A stretch of 64,000 nucleotides of DNA from CBDBJR01 sp965206445. GTDB lineage: Bacteria; Pseudomonadota; Gammaproteobacteria; Arenicellales; Poriferihabitantaceae. Every line of letters begins with the position of its first letter. The first letter of the stretch is position 1. The position numbers and the translations under genes were made by a program. Below, piece after piece: positions 26,442-34,646 of this stretch. The DNA lies in the NCBI GenBank assembly GCA_965206445.1, contig CBDBJR010000002.1:2604001-2668000 (forward strand), read 5' to 3'. Under the pieces are notes generated by a model. It saw only the letters and a list, made by a program, of their open reading frames with translations. It was not told the DNA's origin and did no database searches.

Positions 26442-27401
26442 ATGAAAAAATATGCCGTTTTACCCAAATGCCTGTCCTGCCTGGCGATTGTTTTGCCGCT
26501 GGCGATAGCGCTGCCGGCGAGTGCGCAGGTCGAGTCTACCGATCCGATCAGGCTCACTATCCACGACTGGACCGGGCAGTACATTACCACCAATATCATG
26601 GGGGAAGTGCTGCAACGCGCCGGCTACAACGTCGAGTATGTGCAGGCCGACTATATCGCGCAGTTTGCCGGCCTCGAGTCGGGCGATTTGCACATTGCGA
26701 TGGAAATGTGGGAAACCACCGGCAAACAGGCGATGGAAGCGTCTTTGGCCACCGGCAAAACGGTCGATCTCGGTGAAACCGGCATGGATGCGAAAGAGGA
26801 GTGGTGGTATCCGTCGTATATGAAGCAGCGATGCCCCGGCTTGCCGGACTGGCAGGCGCTGAACGATTGCGCGGAGGTATTCGCCACCGCCGACACCGCG
26901 CCCAAGGGCCGGTATCTGGGCGGGCCGGTCACCTGGGCCGGGTTCGATGATGAGCGGGTCGAAGCGCTGGGGCTCGATTATGAAGTGGTGCATGCCGGCA
27001 CCGACGCGGCACTGTTTGCCGAGCTGGAGTCGGCCATTCAACGCCAGGCGCCGATCCTGCTGTGGATCTATGCGCCACATTGGGCGGTGGCAAAATATGA
27101 CGGTGAATGGGTCGAGTTTCCCGAGTATACCGATGCCTGCTACAACGACCCCGGCTGGGGCATGAACCCACAGCTGGCCTATGATTGCGGCAAACCGTTC
27201 GGCTGGATCAAGAAAGTCGGCTGGAAAGACGGCGCGGCGAAATGGCCGGGGGCGTATAAAGCGGTGCGGCAGTTTCGCATCGACAACGCCGCGATGAGCC
27301 AGATGATTGTCGAGGTTGACCTCGAGGGCAAATCGGTCGAAGACACGGTGGCCAACTGGATGACGCAAAACGAAGCCGTGTGGAAAGCCTGGGTCGAGTA
27401 G
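26442..27401 (+). CDS. Glycine betaine/choline ABC importer binding protein
   Basis: A 319-aa periplasmic binding protein of the OpuAC/ProX family. A signal peptide (about 1-29, ASA|QV) and a GAGG ribosome site fit the chosen start. Ligand-cage aromatic residues are likely among W (MWETTG), WW (KEEWWYPSY), W (VTWAGF), WIYAPHW and the conserved CYNDPGWG segment. It would bind glycine betaine, proline betaine or choline. The fused permease gene follows after a 296-nt gap, and a choline-kinase-like gene after that. No ATPase gene is present. Confidence 0.85.
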   Translation: MKKYAVLPKCLSCLAIVLPLAIALPASAQVESTDPIRLTIHDWTGQYITTNIMGEVLQRAGYNVEYVQADYIAQFAGLESGDLHIAMEMWETTGKQAMEASLATGKTVDLGETGMDAKEEWWYPSYMKQRCPGLPDWQALNDCAEVFATADTAPKGRYLGGPVTWAGFDDERVEALGLDYEVVHAGTDAALFAELESAIQRQAPILLWIYAPHWAVAKYDGEWVEFPEYTDACYNDPGWGMNPQLAYDCGKPFGWIKKVGWKDGAAKWPGAYKAVRQFRIDNAAMSQMIVEVDLEGKSVEDTVANWMTQNEAVWKAWVE

Positions 27402-27697
27402 CCCGGTTTTGCCGCTGGCCGTGCATCCGTGCCGCGCGGTAACCGGCGGCATCGGCGTACCATTCACCGCCGAATGCCGGCTACCGGTTCGGTGCCGGTT
27501 CGGGTTGATGGCCGCCGGCGCTGTCAATGCGTCGGCGGGCACGCGCTCGATGCCCAATGCCGATAACCCGCCCGCAAGCCCGATCGACGCGACCGACAGC
27601 CTGACTCCGAATGCGATACGGCACGCGCCGTGCACGACCGGCGCCCTGCCCCCGCAGGCGACCGGAACCGCCGCCGGCATCGCCATCCGACAATGAG

Positions 27698-29704
27698 GTG
27701 AACACGCCACTCCGCTTGCGCCTGCGCCGTAGCCGGTGGGGCGTTGTATGCGCCGCCGTAATACTGCTGGCGGTTTTGCTGCCGGTCGGCCGCGAGCAGG
27801 TGCCGTGGGCATTTGCCTATCCGCGCGAGTGGCAATTGCCGCTGAATGTCTGGCTGTCGGCGTTGATGCAATGGCTGATCAACCGGTTCGATCTCGGCCT
27901 GTTCACCTTCAAGGAGCTGACCCGGGCACTGGCATGGCTGATCGAGCAGCCGTACTGGCTGGTGCGCAGCCTGCTGGCCACCGGATTTTTGCGCGGCACC
28001 GGCAGCTATGCCGTCGAGCTGCTGCCGCGTCTGTCCTGGGTCGCGCTGATTGCCGGGGCGATGCTGTTCGGGCACTACGCCAGCGGCTGGCGATTGGCGC
28101 TGCTGGTCGGCGGCTGTTTTTGCTACCTGGTGGTTTTCGGCCAATGGGACAGCGCGATGCTGACCTTGAGCTCAATCGCCATTGCCGCGCCGGTCGGGGT
28201 GGCCGGCGGCTTGCTGCTGGGCATCGCCGGCTACCGCTCGCCGCGCTTCAAAACGGCGTTGACGCCGCTGCTCGATTTGATGCAGACGGTGCCGGTGTTC
28301 GCGTATCTGGTGCCGGTACTGCTGCTGTTCGGCTTCGGCCCGGTCGCGGCGATCATCGCAACCATTATTTATGCCATGCCGCCGATGGTGCGGGTGACGA
28401 TGCTGGCACTCGCTCAGGTCAGCGATGAGGTGGTGCAGGCGGGCATCATGTGCGGCTGCACGCGGCGCCAACTGCTGTACAAGGTGCTGCTGCCGTCGGC
28501 CCGCCATTCGCTGATGGTCGGGGTCAATCAGGTGGTGATGCTGTCGCTGAACATGGTCATCATCGCGTCGATGATCGGCGCCGGCGGCCTGGGCTACGAC
28601 GTGCTGACGGCGTTAAAACGGCTTCAGATCGGCGCCGGGATAGAATCGGGCATCGCCATCACCCTGCTGGCCATCGCCCTCGATCGGCTGAGTCAGGCGG
28701 TTGCCGCCCGACCGCCGTCCGCGCCTCGCGCCACGCCGCGCCACCGCTGGGCACAACACCCGCGCACGCTGGTGTTTGTGTCGCTGGTCACGCTGACCTG
28801 GCTGCTCGGCCTGCTGCTGCCGGGGATACATGCCTACCCCGACGCCTGGCAGCTCACCACCGGCTCATTCTGGGGCGATCTGGTGCGCCATATCAATGTC
28901 AACTATTTCGACCTGCTCGAAAGCATCAAAAATGCCTGGCTGCTGAATATCATGATACCGCTGAAACGGTTTTTACTGTCGCTGCCGTGGGTTGCGGTGG
29001 TGGCGGCAGCGGCGGTGGCCGGGCTGCGGCTGGGCGGCTGGCGGCTCGGCCTGCTGAGCGGCGCATTGACGGCGTTCATTGCACTGAACGGCCTGTGGGC
29101 CAAGGCGATGGTGACGCTGTATTTGTGCGGCCTGTCGGTGTTGATCGCCTGCCTTATCGGCATCCCGATCGGCATCCTGGCGGCCCACAACGACCGCCTG
29201 CACCGCATCGTCGGCACGCTGATTGATACGCTGCAAACGCTGCCGAGCTTCGTCTACCTGATGCCGGTGGTGATGCTGTTTCGCGTCGGCGATTTTGCCG
29301 CCATGGTCGCCGTGGTCGCGTACGCCGTCACCCCGGTGATTCGCTACACCGATCACGGCATCCGTCAAGTGGCGCCGCAGCTGGTCGAGGCGGCGCTGCA
29401 AATGGGCTGTACGCGCGGGCAACTGCTGCGCAAAGTGCATCTGCCGCTGGCGCTGCCGCAAATCATGCTGGGCATCAATCAGACCGTGATGATGGCACTA
29501 TCGATGCTGGTAATAACCGCCCTGGTGGGCACCCGCGAGCTCGGTCAGGAAGTCTATATCGCGCTCACCAAAGCCGACACCGGGCGCGGCATTGTCGCCG
29601 GCGTGTGCATTGCTTTCATTGCGATCCTCTCTGATCGTATGATCACCGCCTGGGTTGCCCGCCGCCGGCGGGTACTGGCATCCAATCAGGAGCAAAACCG
29701 TTGA
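27698..29704 (+). CDS. Fused double-permease subunit of betaine/choline ABC importer
   Basis: A 668-aa protein containing two ProW-type permease halves in one chain. The first EAA loop lies near QAGIMCGCTRRQLLYKVLLP and the second near EAALQMGCTRGQLLRKVHLP; both are followed by GxNQxVMxxLxM stretches, so the halves are internal duplicates. The start is uncertain: a GTG at 27698 removes a Pro/Arg-rich N-terminus that an upstream ATG (27611) would add. Fusion means a single gene can supply both membrane subunits. It overlaps the kinase-like gene by 4 nt. The missing ATPase must come from elsewhere. Confidence 0.83.
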   Translation: MNTPLRLRLRRSRWGVVCAAVILLAVLLPVGREQVPWAFAYPREWQLPLNVWLSALMQWLINRFDLGLFTFKELTRALAWLIEQPYWLVRSLLATGFLRGTGSYAVELLPRLSWVALIAGAMLFGHYASGWRLALLVGGCFCYLVVFGQWDSAMLTLSSIAIAAPVGVAGGLLLGIAGYRSPRFKTALTPLLDLMQTVPVFAYLVPVLLLFGFGPVAAIIATIIYAMPPMVRVTMLALAQVSDEVVQAGIMCGCTRRQLLYKVLLPSARHSLMVGVNQVVMLSLNMVIIASMIGAGGLGYDVLTALKRLQIGAGIESGIAITLLAIALDRLSQAVAARPPSAPRATPRHRWAQHPRTLVFVSLVTLTWLLGLLLPGIHAYPDAWQLTTGSFWGDLVRHINVNYFDLLESIKNAWLLNIMIPLKRFLLSLPWVAVVAAAAVAGLRLGGWRLGLLSGALTAFIALNGLWAKAMVTLYLCGLSVLIACLIGIPIGILAAHNDRLHRIVGTLIDTLQTLPSFVYLMPVVMLFRVGDFAAMVAVVAYAVTPVIRYTDHGIRQVAPQLVEAALQMGCTRGQLLRKVHLPLALPQIMLGINQTVMMALSMLVITALVGTRELGQEVYIALTKADTGRGIVAGVCIAFIAILSDRMITAWVARRRRVLASNQEQNR

Positions 29705-30573
29705 GCATCACCCCCGCAGACAAAGCAAGACACCTGCCGTGCTGGCAGGGCGCCGTCGCGCCACAGCCATTGAGCGGCGGCTTGAGCAACCACAACTTTG
29801 TGGTCGAAGACAACGGCAAAAAATACGTCGTTCGCATCGGCGGCGACGCGCCGATGCACAACGTGATGCGGTTTAACGAACAGGCCTGCGGCCGCGCGGC
29901 CGAACAGATCGGCATCACGCCCCGGCAGGTGTATACCGAACCGGACGTGCTGGTGATCGACTTTATCGCCGGCACGACGTTCGACGCCGATTTGGTGCAG
30001 GCCAATCTGGCGCGCCTGCTGCCGCCGGTGAAAGCGCTGCACCAGGCCGGTACGCGCGCGGTGCGCGGGCCGGTATTGGGGTTTTCAGTCTTCCACGTCG
30101 CGCGGCACTATCACCAGCTGCTACAGCAAAACACCTGCCGAAGGGCGGCCGATCTGCCGCGGCTGATGCGGATTTCCGAGCGCCTCGAGGCAGTCGTCGG
30201 CGCGGTCGAGCCAGCGCTTTGCCACAACGACCTGCTGGCCGCCAATTTCATCGACGACGGCAATCGCATCTGGCTTATCGACTGGGAACATGCCGGTTTC
30301 AGCACGCCGCTATTCGACCTCGCCAACCTGGCCTCGAACAGCCTGTTCCCGGAAGCGCTCGAACGCCGCCTGCTCGAGCTGTACTACGGCAAGCCGCCGG
30401 ACGAGACGCTATGGCGCCGGTTCAAGGCGCTGCGCTGCGCGTCGCATCAGCGCGAAACCATGTGGAGCATGGTATCGGAGATTTATTCCGAACTTGATCA
30501 GGATTACGCCGCTTATACGGATAAAAATCTTGACGATTTCAACTGTGCTTATGCGGAATTCGAGCAACTGTGA
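29701..30573 (+). CDS. Choline-kinase-like phosphotransferase (APH/LicA family)
   Basis: A 290-aa aminoglycoside-phosphotransferase-fold protein. It starts with TTG that overlaps the permease stop (TTGA), so it is translated by coupling. SGGLSNHNFVVEDNGKKYVVRI at the N-terminus (G-loop and Lys), LCHNDLLAANFI near 175 (catalytic Brenner motif HxDxxxxN with N for D) and IWLIDWEHAG (metal-binding D) match choline/ethanolamine kinases. With a betaine/choline importer upstream it may make phosphocholine. Other APH-family substrates such as thiamine or sugars are possible. Confidence 0.78.
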   Translation: MSITPADKARHLPCWQGAVAPQPLSGGLSNHNFVVEDNGKKYVVRIGGDAPMHNVMRFNEQACGRAAEQIGITPRQVYTEPDVLVIDFIAGTTFDADLVQANLARLLPPVKALHQAGTRAVRGPVLGFSVFHVARHYHQLLQQNTCRRAADLPRLMRISERLEAVVGAVEPALCHNDLLAANFIDDGNRIWLIDWEHAGFSTPLFDLANLASNSLFPEALERRLLELYYGKPPDETLWRRFKALRCASHQRETMWSMVSEIYSELDQDYAAYTDKNLDDFNCAYAEFEQL

Positions 30574-30601
30574 GCGGTTCGGCATGCAGACACATACTCT
30601 C

Positions 30602-31072
30602 TTATAGAAACAGCAGGTATAGAAACAGCAGGGCGGAAATTAGAGAGAGAAAAAAGAGAGAAAAAATAATCGGCAAAGAAGTTTCGACAACCGTTAATTT
30701 CCAGTATTTATTTCTCTTTTCCCCTTTTTCCAGAAATTCCCATTCACGCCGAAAAAATGGATAAGCAAGCTTGTTTTCTAACTCGTCTAATGCGGCAAAC
30801 TTTCCAGTGTTCAACTGTCGATAAGATCGAATAACAATAAACCAGGAAACAGAAAGGACAACCCCCAAAGCACTACCAGTAATTATGAATACCTGTGCGC
30901 GAATTTCACCCAATCCAAAACGTAGAGATGTAGCAAGAATAATGGCAATTCCGGTCAATAGGCTAACAAAAAGTCGGTTTGCTGCCTCTCTCCGCTGACT
31001 TACTCTATCGGCAAGTTCGGCATGGAGTTTGTACAACTCCAGAAGCTCGGTTTTGTCGTTGTGATTTTCCAT
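30602..31072 (-). CDS. 3-TM membrane protein, partner of TIR-like protein
   Basis: A 156-aa protein with membrane segments at about 34-50, 60-81 and 131-155 and a charged cytoplasmic middle part containing RSYRQLNTGKF and FFRREWEFL, motifs I recall from a widespread family of small membrane proteins without known function. It starts 4 nt after the TIR-like gene and must be in the same operon. Size and layout resemble SLATT-type membrane effectors that work with nucleotide or TIR signalling in defence islands, but I cannot prove that membership. A membrane-acting effector or anchor is inferred. Confidence 0.7.
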   Translation of the reverse strand: MENHNDKTELLELYKLHAELADRVSQRREAANRLFVSLLTGIAIILATSLRFGLGEIRAQVFIITGSALGVVLSVSWFIVIRSYRQLNTGKFAALDELENKLAYPFFRREWEFLEKGEKRNKYWKLTVVETSLPIIFSLFFLSLISALLFLYLLFL

Positions 31073-31076
31073 ACGG

Positions 31077-31484
31077 TTATGCCAATTCCCGGATGGCAGA
31101 TACGATACTATTGGTGTTCCATCCGACTGTTTTATCTGCCGAATCCGTTGCTTCCCGGGAAATTCTTTGATTACCCCACGGAGATATCGCTAAAATACTC
31201 TTAGGTGAAGTCCACGCGCTTTTGGCGATTTTGATCTCTTTGTCTATCCATTTACTATAGCTGGCATAGACCCCGACCAATACTAATACGATGCCACATG
31301 ATTCCATGTGGCATCGTATGGCTTCGGATAATTCTTTGTCCGAGCCACTATGCACAGGATCATTTTTAGGAATAGAAAAATTCTTATACTTGAATCCCTG
31401 AGCTTGACCTGGCATATTGACAAGGGCTGCATAGTGATCATGGTGATTCCAGGAATGGCTGATAAATAGATGATATGTCTTCAT
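31077..31484 (-). CDS. TIR-like (MTH538/ThsB-type fold) protein
   Basis: A 135-aa protein beginning MKTYHLFISHSWNHHDHY, the first strand and loop of a TIR-like fold, then SIPKNDPVH, CGIVLVLVGVYASYSKWI and KEIKIAKSA, which together fit the MTH538 TIR-like family (formerly DUF1863). The start overlaps by 4 nt (ATGA) the end of a broken helicase-nuclease gene, and a 3-TM gene follows 4 nt after its stop. Family members in Thoeris make NAD-derived signals; others have unknown roles. An immune or stress role is inferred from fold and context. Confidence 0.82.
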   Translation of the reverse strand: MKTYHLFISHSWNHHDHYAALVNMPGQAQGFKYKNFSIPKNDPVHSGSDKELSEAIRCHMESCGIVLVLVGVYASYSKWIDKEIKIAKSAWTSPKSILAISPWGNQRISREATDSADKTVGWNTNSIVSAIRELA

Positions 31485-31893
31485 GATTTCATTTCCTCGT
31501 TAAGAACGAATCCAATCAGTGATTGATCTGGTTTTTTCGCTCCGATCGTGTTTGTCGAAGTATAAAATATTGTATATTTAAACTTATCCGGCTGCAAGTC
31601 TTGCAGCCTCTCCACCGTTTTCCGCTACGCTTCCACCGTCTTATCTTCGCGCTCACTTTCGACTTTGACCTCGATAATATAAAACTCCCGGTCTTCTTTA
31701 CAAGCACAAAATCGGGGAAATAGCGATGATATCGCCGATCCTGACCCAAATACTCAACATGAAAACCCGTTTTTTTCGGGTCAGTCAACCCGCCTGTGAA
31801 CAAAAACGCCCCGACTTCACCGGAGTCGGCATTGAGTACGGACAAAACCTGCCGAAACAAAGCGCACTCACGCACAACTGCGCCGGAAAATGT
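31481..31893 (-). pseudogene. Helicase-nuclease C-terminal remnant, copy 1
   Basis: Only the last ~135 codons of a type III restriction-like helicase/nuclease remain. In one frame it reads FSGAVVRECALFRQVLSVL, then AFLFTGGLTDPKK and RYHRYFPDFVLVKKTG. After a one-base frameshift it continues FYIIEVKVESE and DKFKYTIFYTST to a TGA overlapping the TIR gene start. PDF...EVK is the PD-(D/E)XK nuclease core. Upstream it runs into stops with no ATPase domain. A diverged second copy lies at 33012-33450. Confidence 0.75.
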
Positions 31894-31970
31894 CGCACTA
31901 CATCAAGCGGCTTCTTGTCAACTCAATGCAATATCGGGCGGTCTTTGACAGGCGTGTCTTGAAGGGTTTT

Positions 31971-32174
31971 TCAACCTGTTTTCCCCCCCAAATTGGGAAT
32001 GGCTCCGCCGAGAGGAGGAGACAAGGTATAATGTGATTTTGTATCCACACCCAATTTTTCCAACTTTTTCTCCAGCTCACGATATTGCTTGACAACCGAT
32101 TTCGACACCTTCGGATTACTTGCCAGAACTTGCTCAATTGCCTTACCGCTCGCTTTATCGAAATGATTTTTCAT
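31971..32174 (-). CDS. 67-aa hypothetical protein paired with serine-protease-like gene
   Basis: A small basic protein with a predicted helical middle (VVKQYRELEKKLEKLGV) and a C-terminal SPPLGGAIPN stretch. It starts 2 nt after the stop of the protease-like gene, so it is coupled to it. I do not recognise a function; a small partner, antitoxin-like regulator or substrate of the protease-like protein is conceivable. Its 3' side borders the helicase remnant copy 1. Confidence 0.65.
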   Translation of the reverse strand: MKNHFDKASGKAIEQVLASNPKVSKSVVKQYRELEKKLEKLGVDTKSHYTLSPPLGGAIPNLGGKTG

Positions 32175-32176
32175 AA

Positions 32177-33028
32177 TTAAAAAACCTCCTGCGTATGCAC
32201 AAACATGTGAAGTTGCTCTCTGCTCAAGTAATCAACAAGAAGATCGAAATAACCTCTTATGCTCTTACTCAGCGCCTCATTCTCTCCATAGTCGTCAATC
32301 TTTAAATTCAATTCGGATTTCAACGTAGAAATATCAATACCGCGTCCGTGAGAATGCCATCTATCAGGGTCGTTCAGTATTTGGGCAATTTCTTCCGCTC
32401 TATCTTCTTTCATTCTGTGCGTAACTTTAGTTCCGCGACTTTCTGTTTTAGACCAGTCTTTAAACTTATATTGTGACAGCCACCTCTTAAGAAGCTCTAC
32501 TGAAAGCTCGCGCGCCTGCTCGAATTGATACAGCTCGCCCAAGTCGAGCTTTTGAAGCATCGCATACTCTGCCGTAGTGAGATTACTTTCCATCGCCTTT
32601 GTGTTTAATTTTTCATATTGCTTCAAATAGGAAAGTACGGGTACGAGCTTATCGTCTTTGAAAATCTGGGGATCAATAGGCCCTAATCGTGAGAAATAAT
32701 CCATCATTATTCTATCGGCACTCAAAGCAAAAACCGTGCCCGCAGACATCGCCTGATCCGGAACAATAACGATAACCTCTTCATAAAAATTTCTGACCAC
32801 ACCAACCATTCTTTCAACGACCTCAACCACGCCGCCCGGGGTTTGCAAAATGACCGCCAGCTTTTGCTTCTTATTGCTGTTTATTTCAATCGTATTTCTA
32901 ATCTGCGTATCCAAACCGGGCACAATGGGGCTCACTATTGACATTGTGTCAACACCGCCCAAATGTTGGCCGATAGCAGCAATATGGATGTCCAATTGCT
33001 CCTTGATATATTTATCGAGTGGTCTCAT
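32177..33028 (-). CDS. SDH/ClpP-fold serine proteinase family protein
   Basis: A 283-aa protein of the serine dehydrogenase proteinase (SDH) family, which has the ClpP/crotonase fold. LAVILQTPGGVVEVVERM (58-75) is the oxyanion/substrate strand, S95 in DQAMSAGT is the candidate nucleophile, and RLGPIDPQ (114-121) is conserved. It has no signal peptide, so it is cytoplasmic. Its ATG lies inside the last codons of a broken helicase-nuclease gene (overlap 17 nt), and a 67-aa gene follows. Such proteins are often found beside restriction-like genes; the target is unknown. Confidence 0.8.
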   Translation of the reverse strand: MRPLDKYIKEQLDIHIAAIGQHLGGVDTMSIVSPIVPGLDTQIRNTIEINSNKKQKLAVILQTPGGVVEVVERMVGVVRNFYEEVIVIVPDQAMSAGTVFALSADRIMMDYFSRLGPIDPQIFKDDKLVPVLSYLKQYEKLNTKAMESNLTTAEYAMLQKLDLGELYQFEQARELSVELLKRWLSQYKFKDWSKTESRGTKVTHRMKEDRAEEIAQILNDPDRWHSHGRGIDISTLKSELNLKIDDYGENEALSKSIRGYFDLLVDYLSREQLHMFVHTQEVF

Positions 33029-33450
33029 TTTCCTTTCCTTTTTTCCAGTCCGTTATCGGGCTCAACTCTCGTACATCCATGGCTGACGTGGGCATATACA
33101 ACACCTGACATTTGAATTTACCGGGCTGCATATTCCGCACTCTCTCCACCGCTTTTCGCTTCACTTTCATCACCTCATCCCACGCTCACTCTCGGCTTTG
33201 ACTGCAATAATATAAAACTCCCCGGTCTTCTTTACAAGCACAAAATCGGGAAAGTAGCGATGATACCGCCGTCCCTCACCCAAATACGCAAAATGAAAAA
33301 TCCGTCTTTTTCTGGTCAGTCAGCCCGCCGGTGAATAAAAACGCCTCGATTTCAGAGGATTTCGCCTGTCAGCGGGTAATCGTCGCAGGCATAGCCGCCC
33401 TTGCGCCAATCGTGAGCGGATTGTTTTAGCGGTGTAAACAAGTCCGGCAT
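33012..33450 (-). pseudogene. Helicase-nuclease remnant, copy 2, internally deleted
   Basis: The minus strand starts with an ATG at 33450 and reads MPDLFTPLKQSAHDW, RKGGYACDDYPLTGEIL, an N-terminus typical of type III restriction-like helicases. After about 32 codons it jumps into EIEAFLFTGGLTDQKKT, the nuclease end, out of frame. A second frame then reads YLGEGRRYHRYFPDFVLV and FYIIAVKAESE before a stop, and a further frame reads PGKFKCQVLYMPTS to TAA at 33012. The ATPase middle is gone, and the nuclease EVK motif is AVK here. The stop overlaps the protease-like gene. Confidence 0.75.
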
Positions 33451-33463
33451 CGTGCGCACACGC

Positions 33464-34576
33464 TCAGACCGAGCGCTCGAGCCCGGCTTTGGCGCGGTGG
33501 TTTTCCAATGCCAAATCAATCAGCCGGTCGATCAATTCGCCATAAGCAACCCCACTGGCCGCCCATAGCCGGGGATACATGCTGATGGGGGTGAAGCCGG
33601 GCAAAGTATTGAGTTCATTCAGGAATACCCGCCCGGCGTCTTTTTCGACAAAGAAATCGACCCGCGCCATGCCTCTGCCGTCTATTGCCCGGAATGCCTG
33701 CAACGCCAGTCGCTGCACTTCGGCGGCGGCTTCGGGCGCAATGTTGGCCGGAATGATCAGCTGCGATCGATCGTCCAAGTATTTGGTCCGGTAGTCGTAG
33801 AATTCGGCGCCGGGAATGATCTCGCCGGCGACCGACGCTGCGGGCGTGAGATTGCCCAGCACCGCGCATTCGACTTCATGGCAGTGCTGCATCGCGCGCT
33901 CTATTACCACCTTGCTGTCGTAGCGCAACGCCAACTCGATGGCGGCGATCAGGCGGGTGCGGTCGCCCGCTTTGGAGACGCCGACGCTGGAGCCCATGTT
34001 CGCCGGCTTGACGAACAGCGGATACCGCGTTTGCGTGCTGATCCGCTCGGCCCGGTCGAGGCACTCCTCCGGCTGCTGCCGCCATTGATCGTGATTGACC
34101 ACCGCGTATTCGACCTGCGGTATGCCGGCCGCGTGAAACAGAGGTTTGGCCAGCGCCTTGTCCATGGCCACGGCGGAGGCCGCCACACCGCAGCCGACAT
34201 AGGGAATATCGGCCAGCTCGAATACGCCCTGCATCGCGCCGTCTTCACCCAGCGTGCCGTGCAGCAGCGACAGAATGACATCCAGCCCGGGCACGCCTGC
34301 CCGTCCATCGACGGCGCGCAGGTTGCCTTGCGCGTGCAATTCCATCCACAGCGGGGCTGGCGTGCCGTTGGCCGTCGGTCGCACCCGTCCGTCCTCGGTC
34401 AGCACGTCAATGTCGGCGGCCAGATGCCAGCGGCCAGCGTGGTCAATGCCGATCAGGCTGACGTCGTATTTATCGCGGTCGATGGCCGGCAGGACCGAGC
34501 GGGCGGAGATGACCGACACTTCGTGCTCGCACGACCGGCCGCCGAAAAACAGGCCGAGGTGGCGTTTGTCTGCCAT
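33464..34576 (-). CDS. ddl: D-alanine--D-alanine ligase
   Basis: Joins two D-alanines with ATP for peptidoglycan synthesis in the cytoplasm. The 370-aa ATP-grasp protein has the N-terminal FFGGRSCEHEVSVISARSV, KPANMGSSVGVSKAG for ATP binding, HEVECAVLGN, and the metal-binding C-terminus VDFFVEK...FLNELNTLPGFTPISMYP. Length fits the larger DdlA type. It stands alone between the accessory island and the nuo operon, without mur or fts neighbours. Confidence 0.94.
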   Translation of the reverse strand: MADKRHLGLFFGGRSCEHEVSVISARSVLPAIDRDKYDVSLIGIDHAGRWHLAADIDVLTEDGRVRPTANGTPAPLWMELHAQGNLRAVDGRAGVPGLDVILSLLHGTLGEDGAMQGVFELADIPYVGCGVAASAVAMDKALAKPLFHAAGIPQVEYAVVNHDQWRQQPEECLDRAERISTQTRYPLFVKPANMGSSVGVSKAGDRTRLIAAIELALRYDSKVVIERAMQHCHEVECAVLGNLTPAASVAGEIIPGAEFYDYRTKYLDDRSQLIIPANIAPEAAAEVQRLALQAFRAIDGRGMARVDFFVEKDAGRVFLNELNTLPGFTPISMYPRLWAASGVAYGELIDRLIDLALENHRAKAGLERSV

Positions 34577-34646
34577 GCCGATCTATCCGGTTGCGGCGGA
34601 ATCGGCGCCGGTCAGGGGCGTGGGGTGATGCGCATGACGCCGGCGC

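Noticed and set aside
27409..27696. 95-codon frame between the betaine-binding protein and permease genes, considered as a small gene or ATPase remnant
   Set aside because: It shows no Walker or signature motifs and no family; it is probably non-coding GC-rich sequence.
26460..27812. Long 450-codon open frame on the minus strand
   Set aside because: It lies antisense to the betaine-binding protein, and its composition (Pro, Arg, Gly, His) has no family features.
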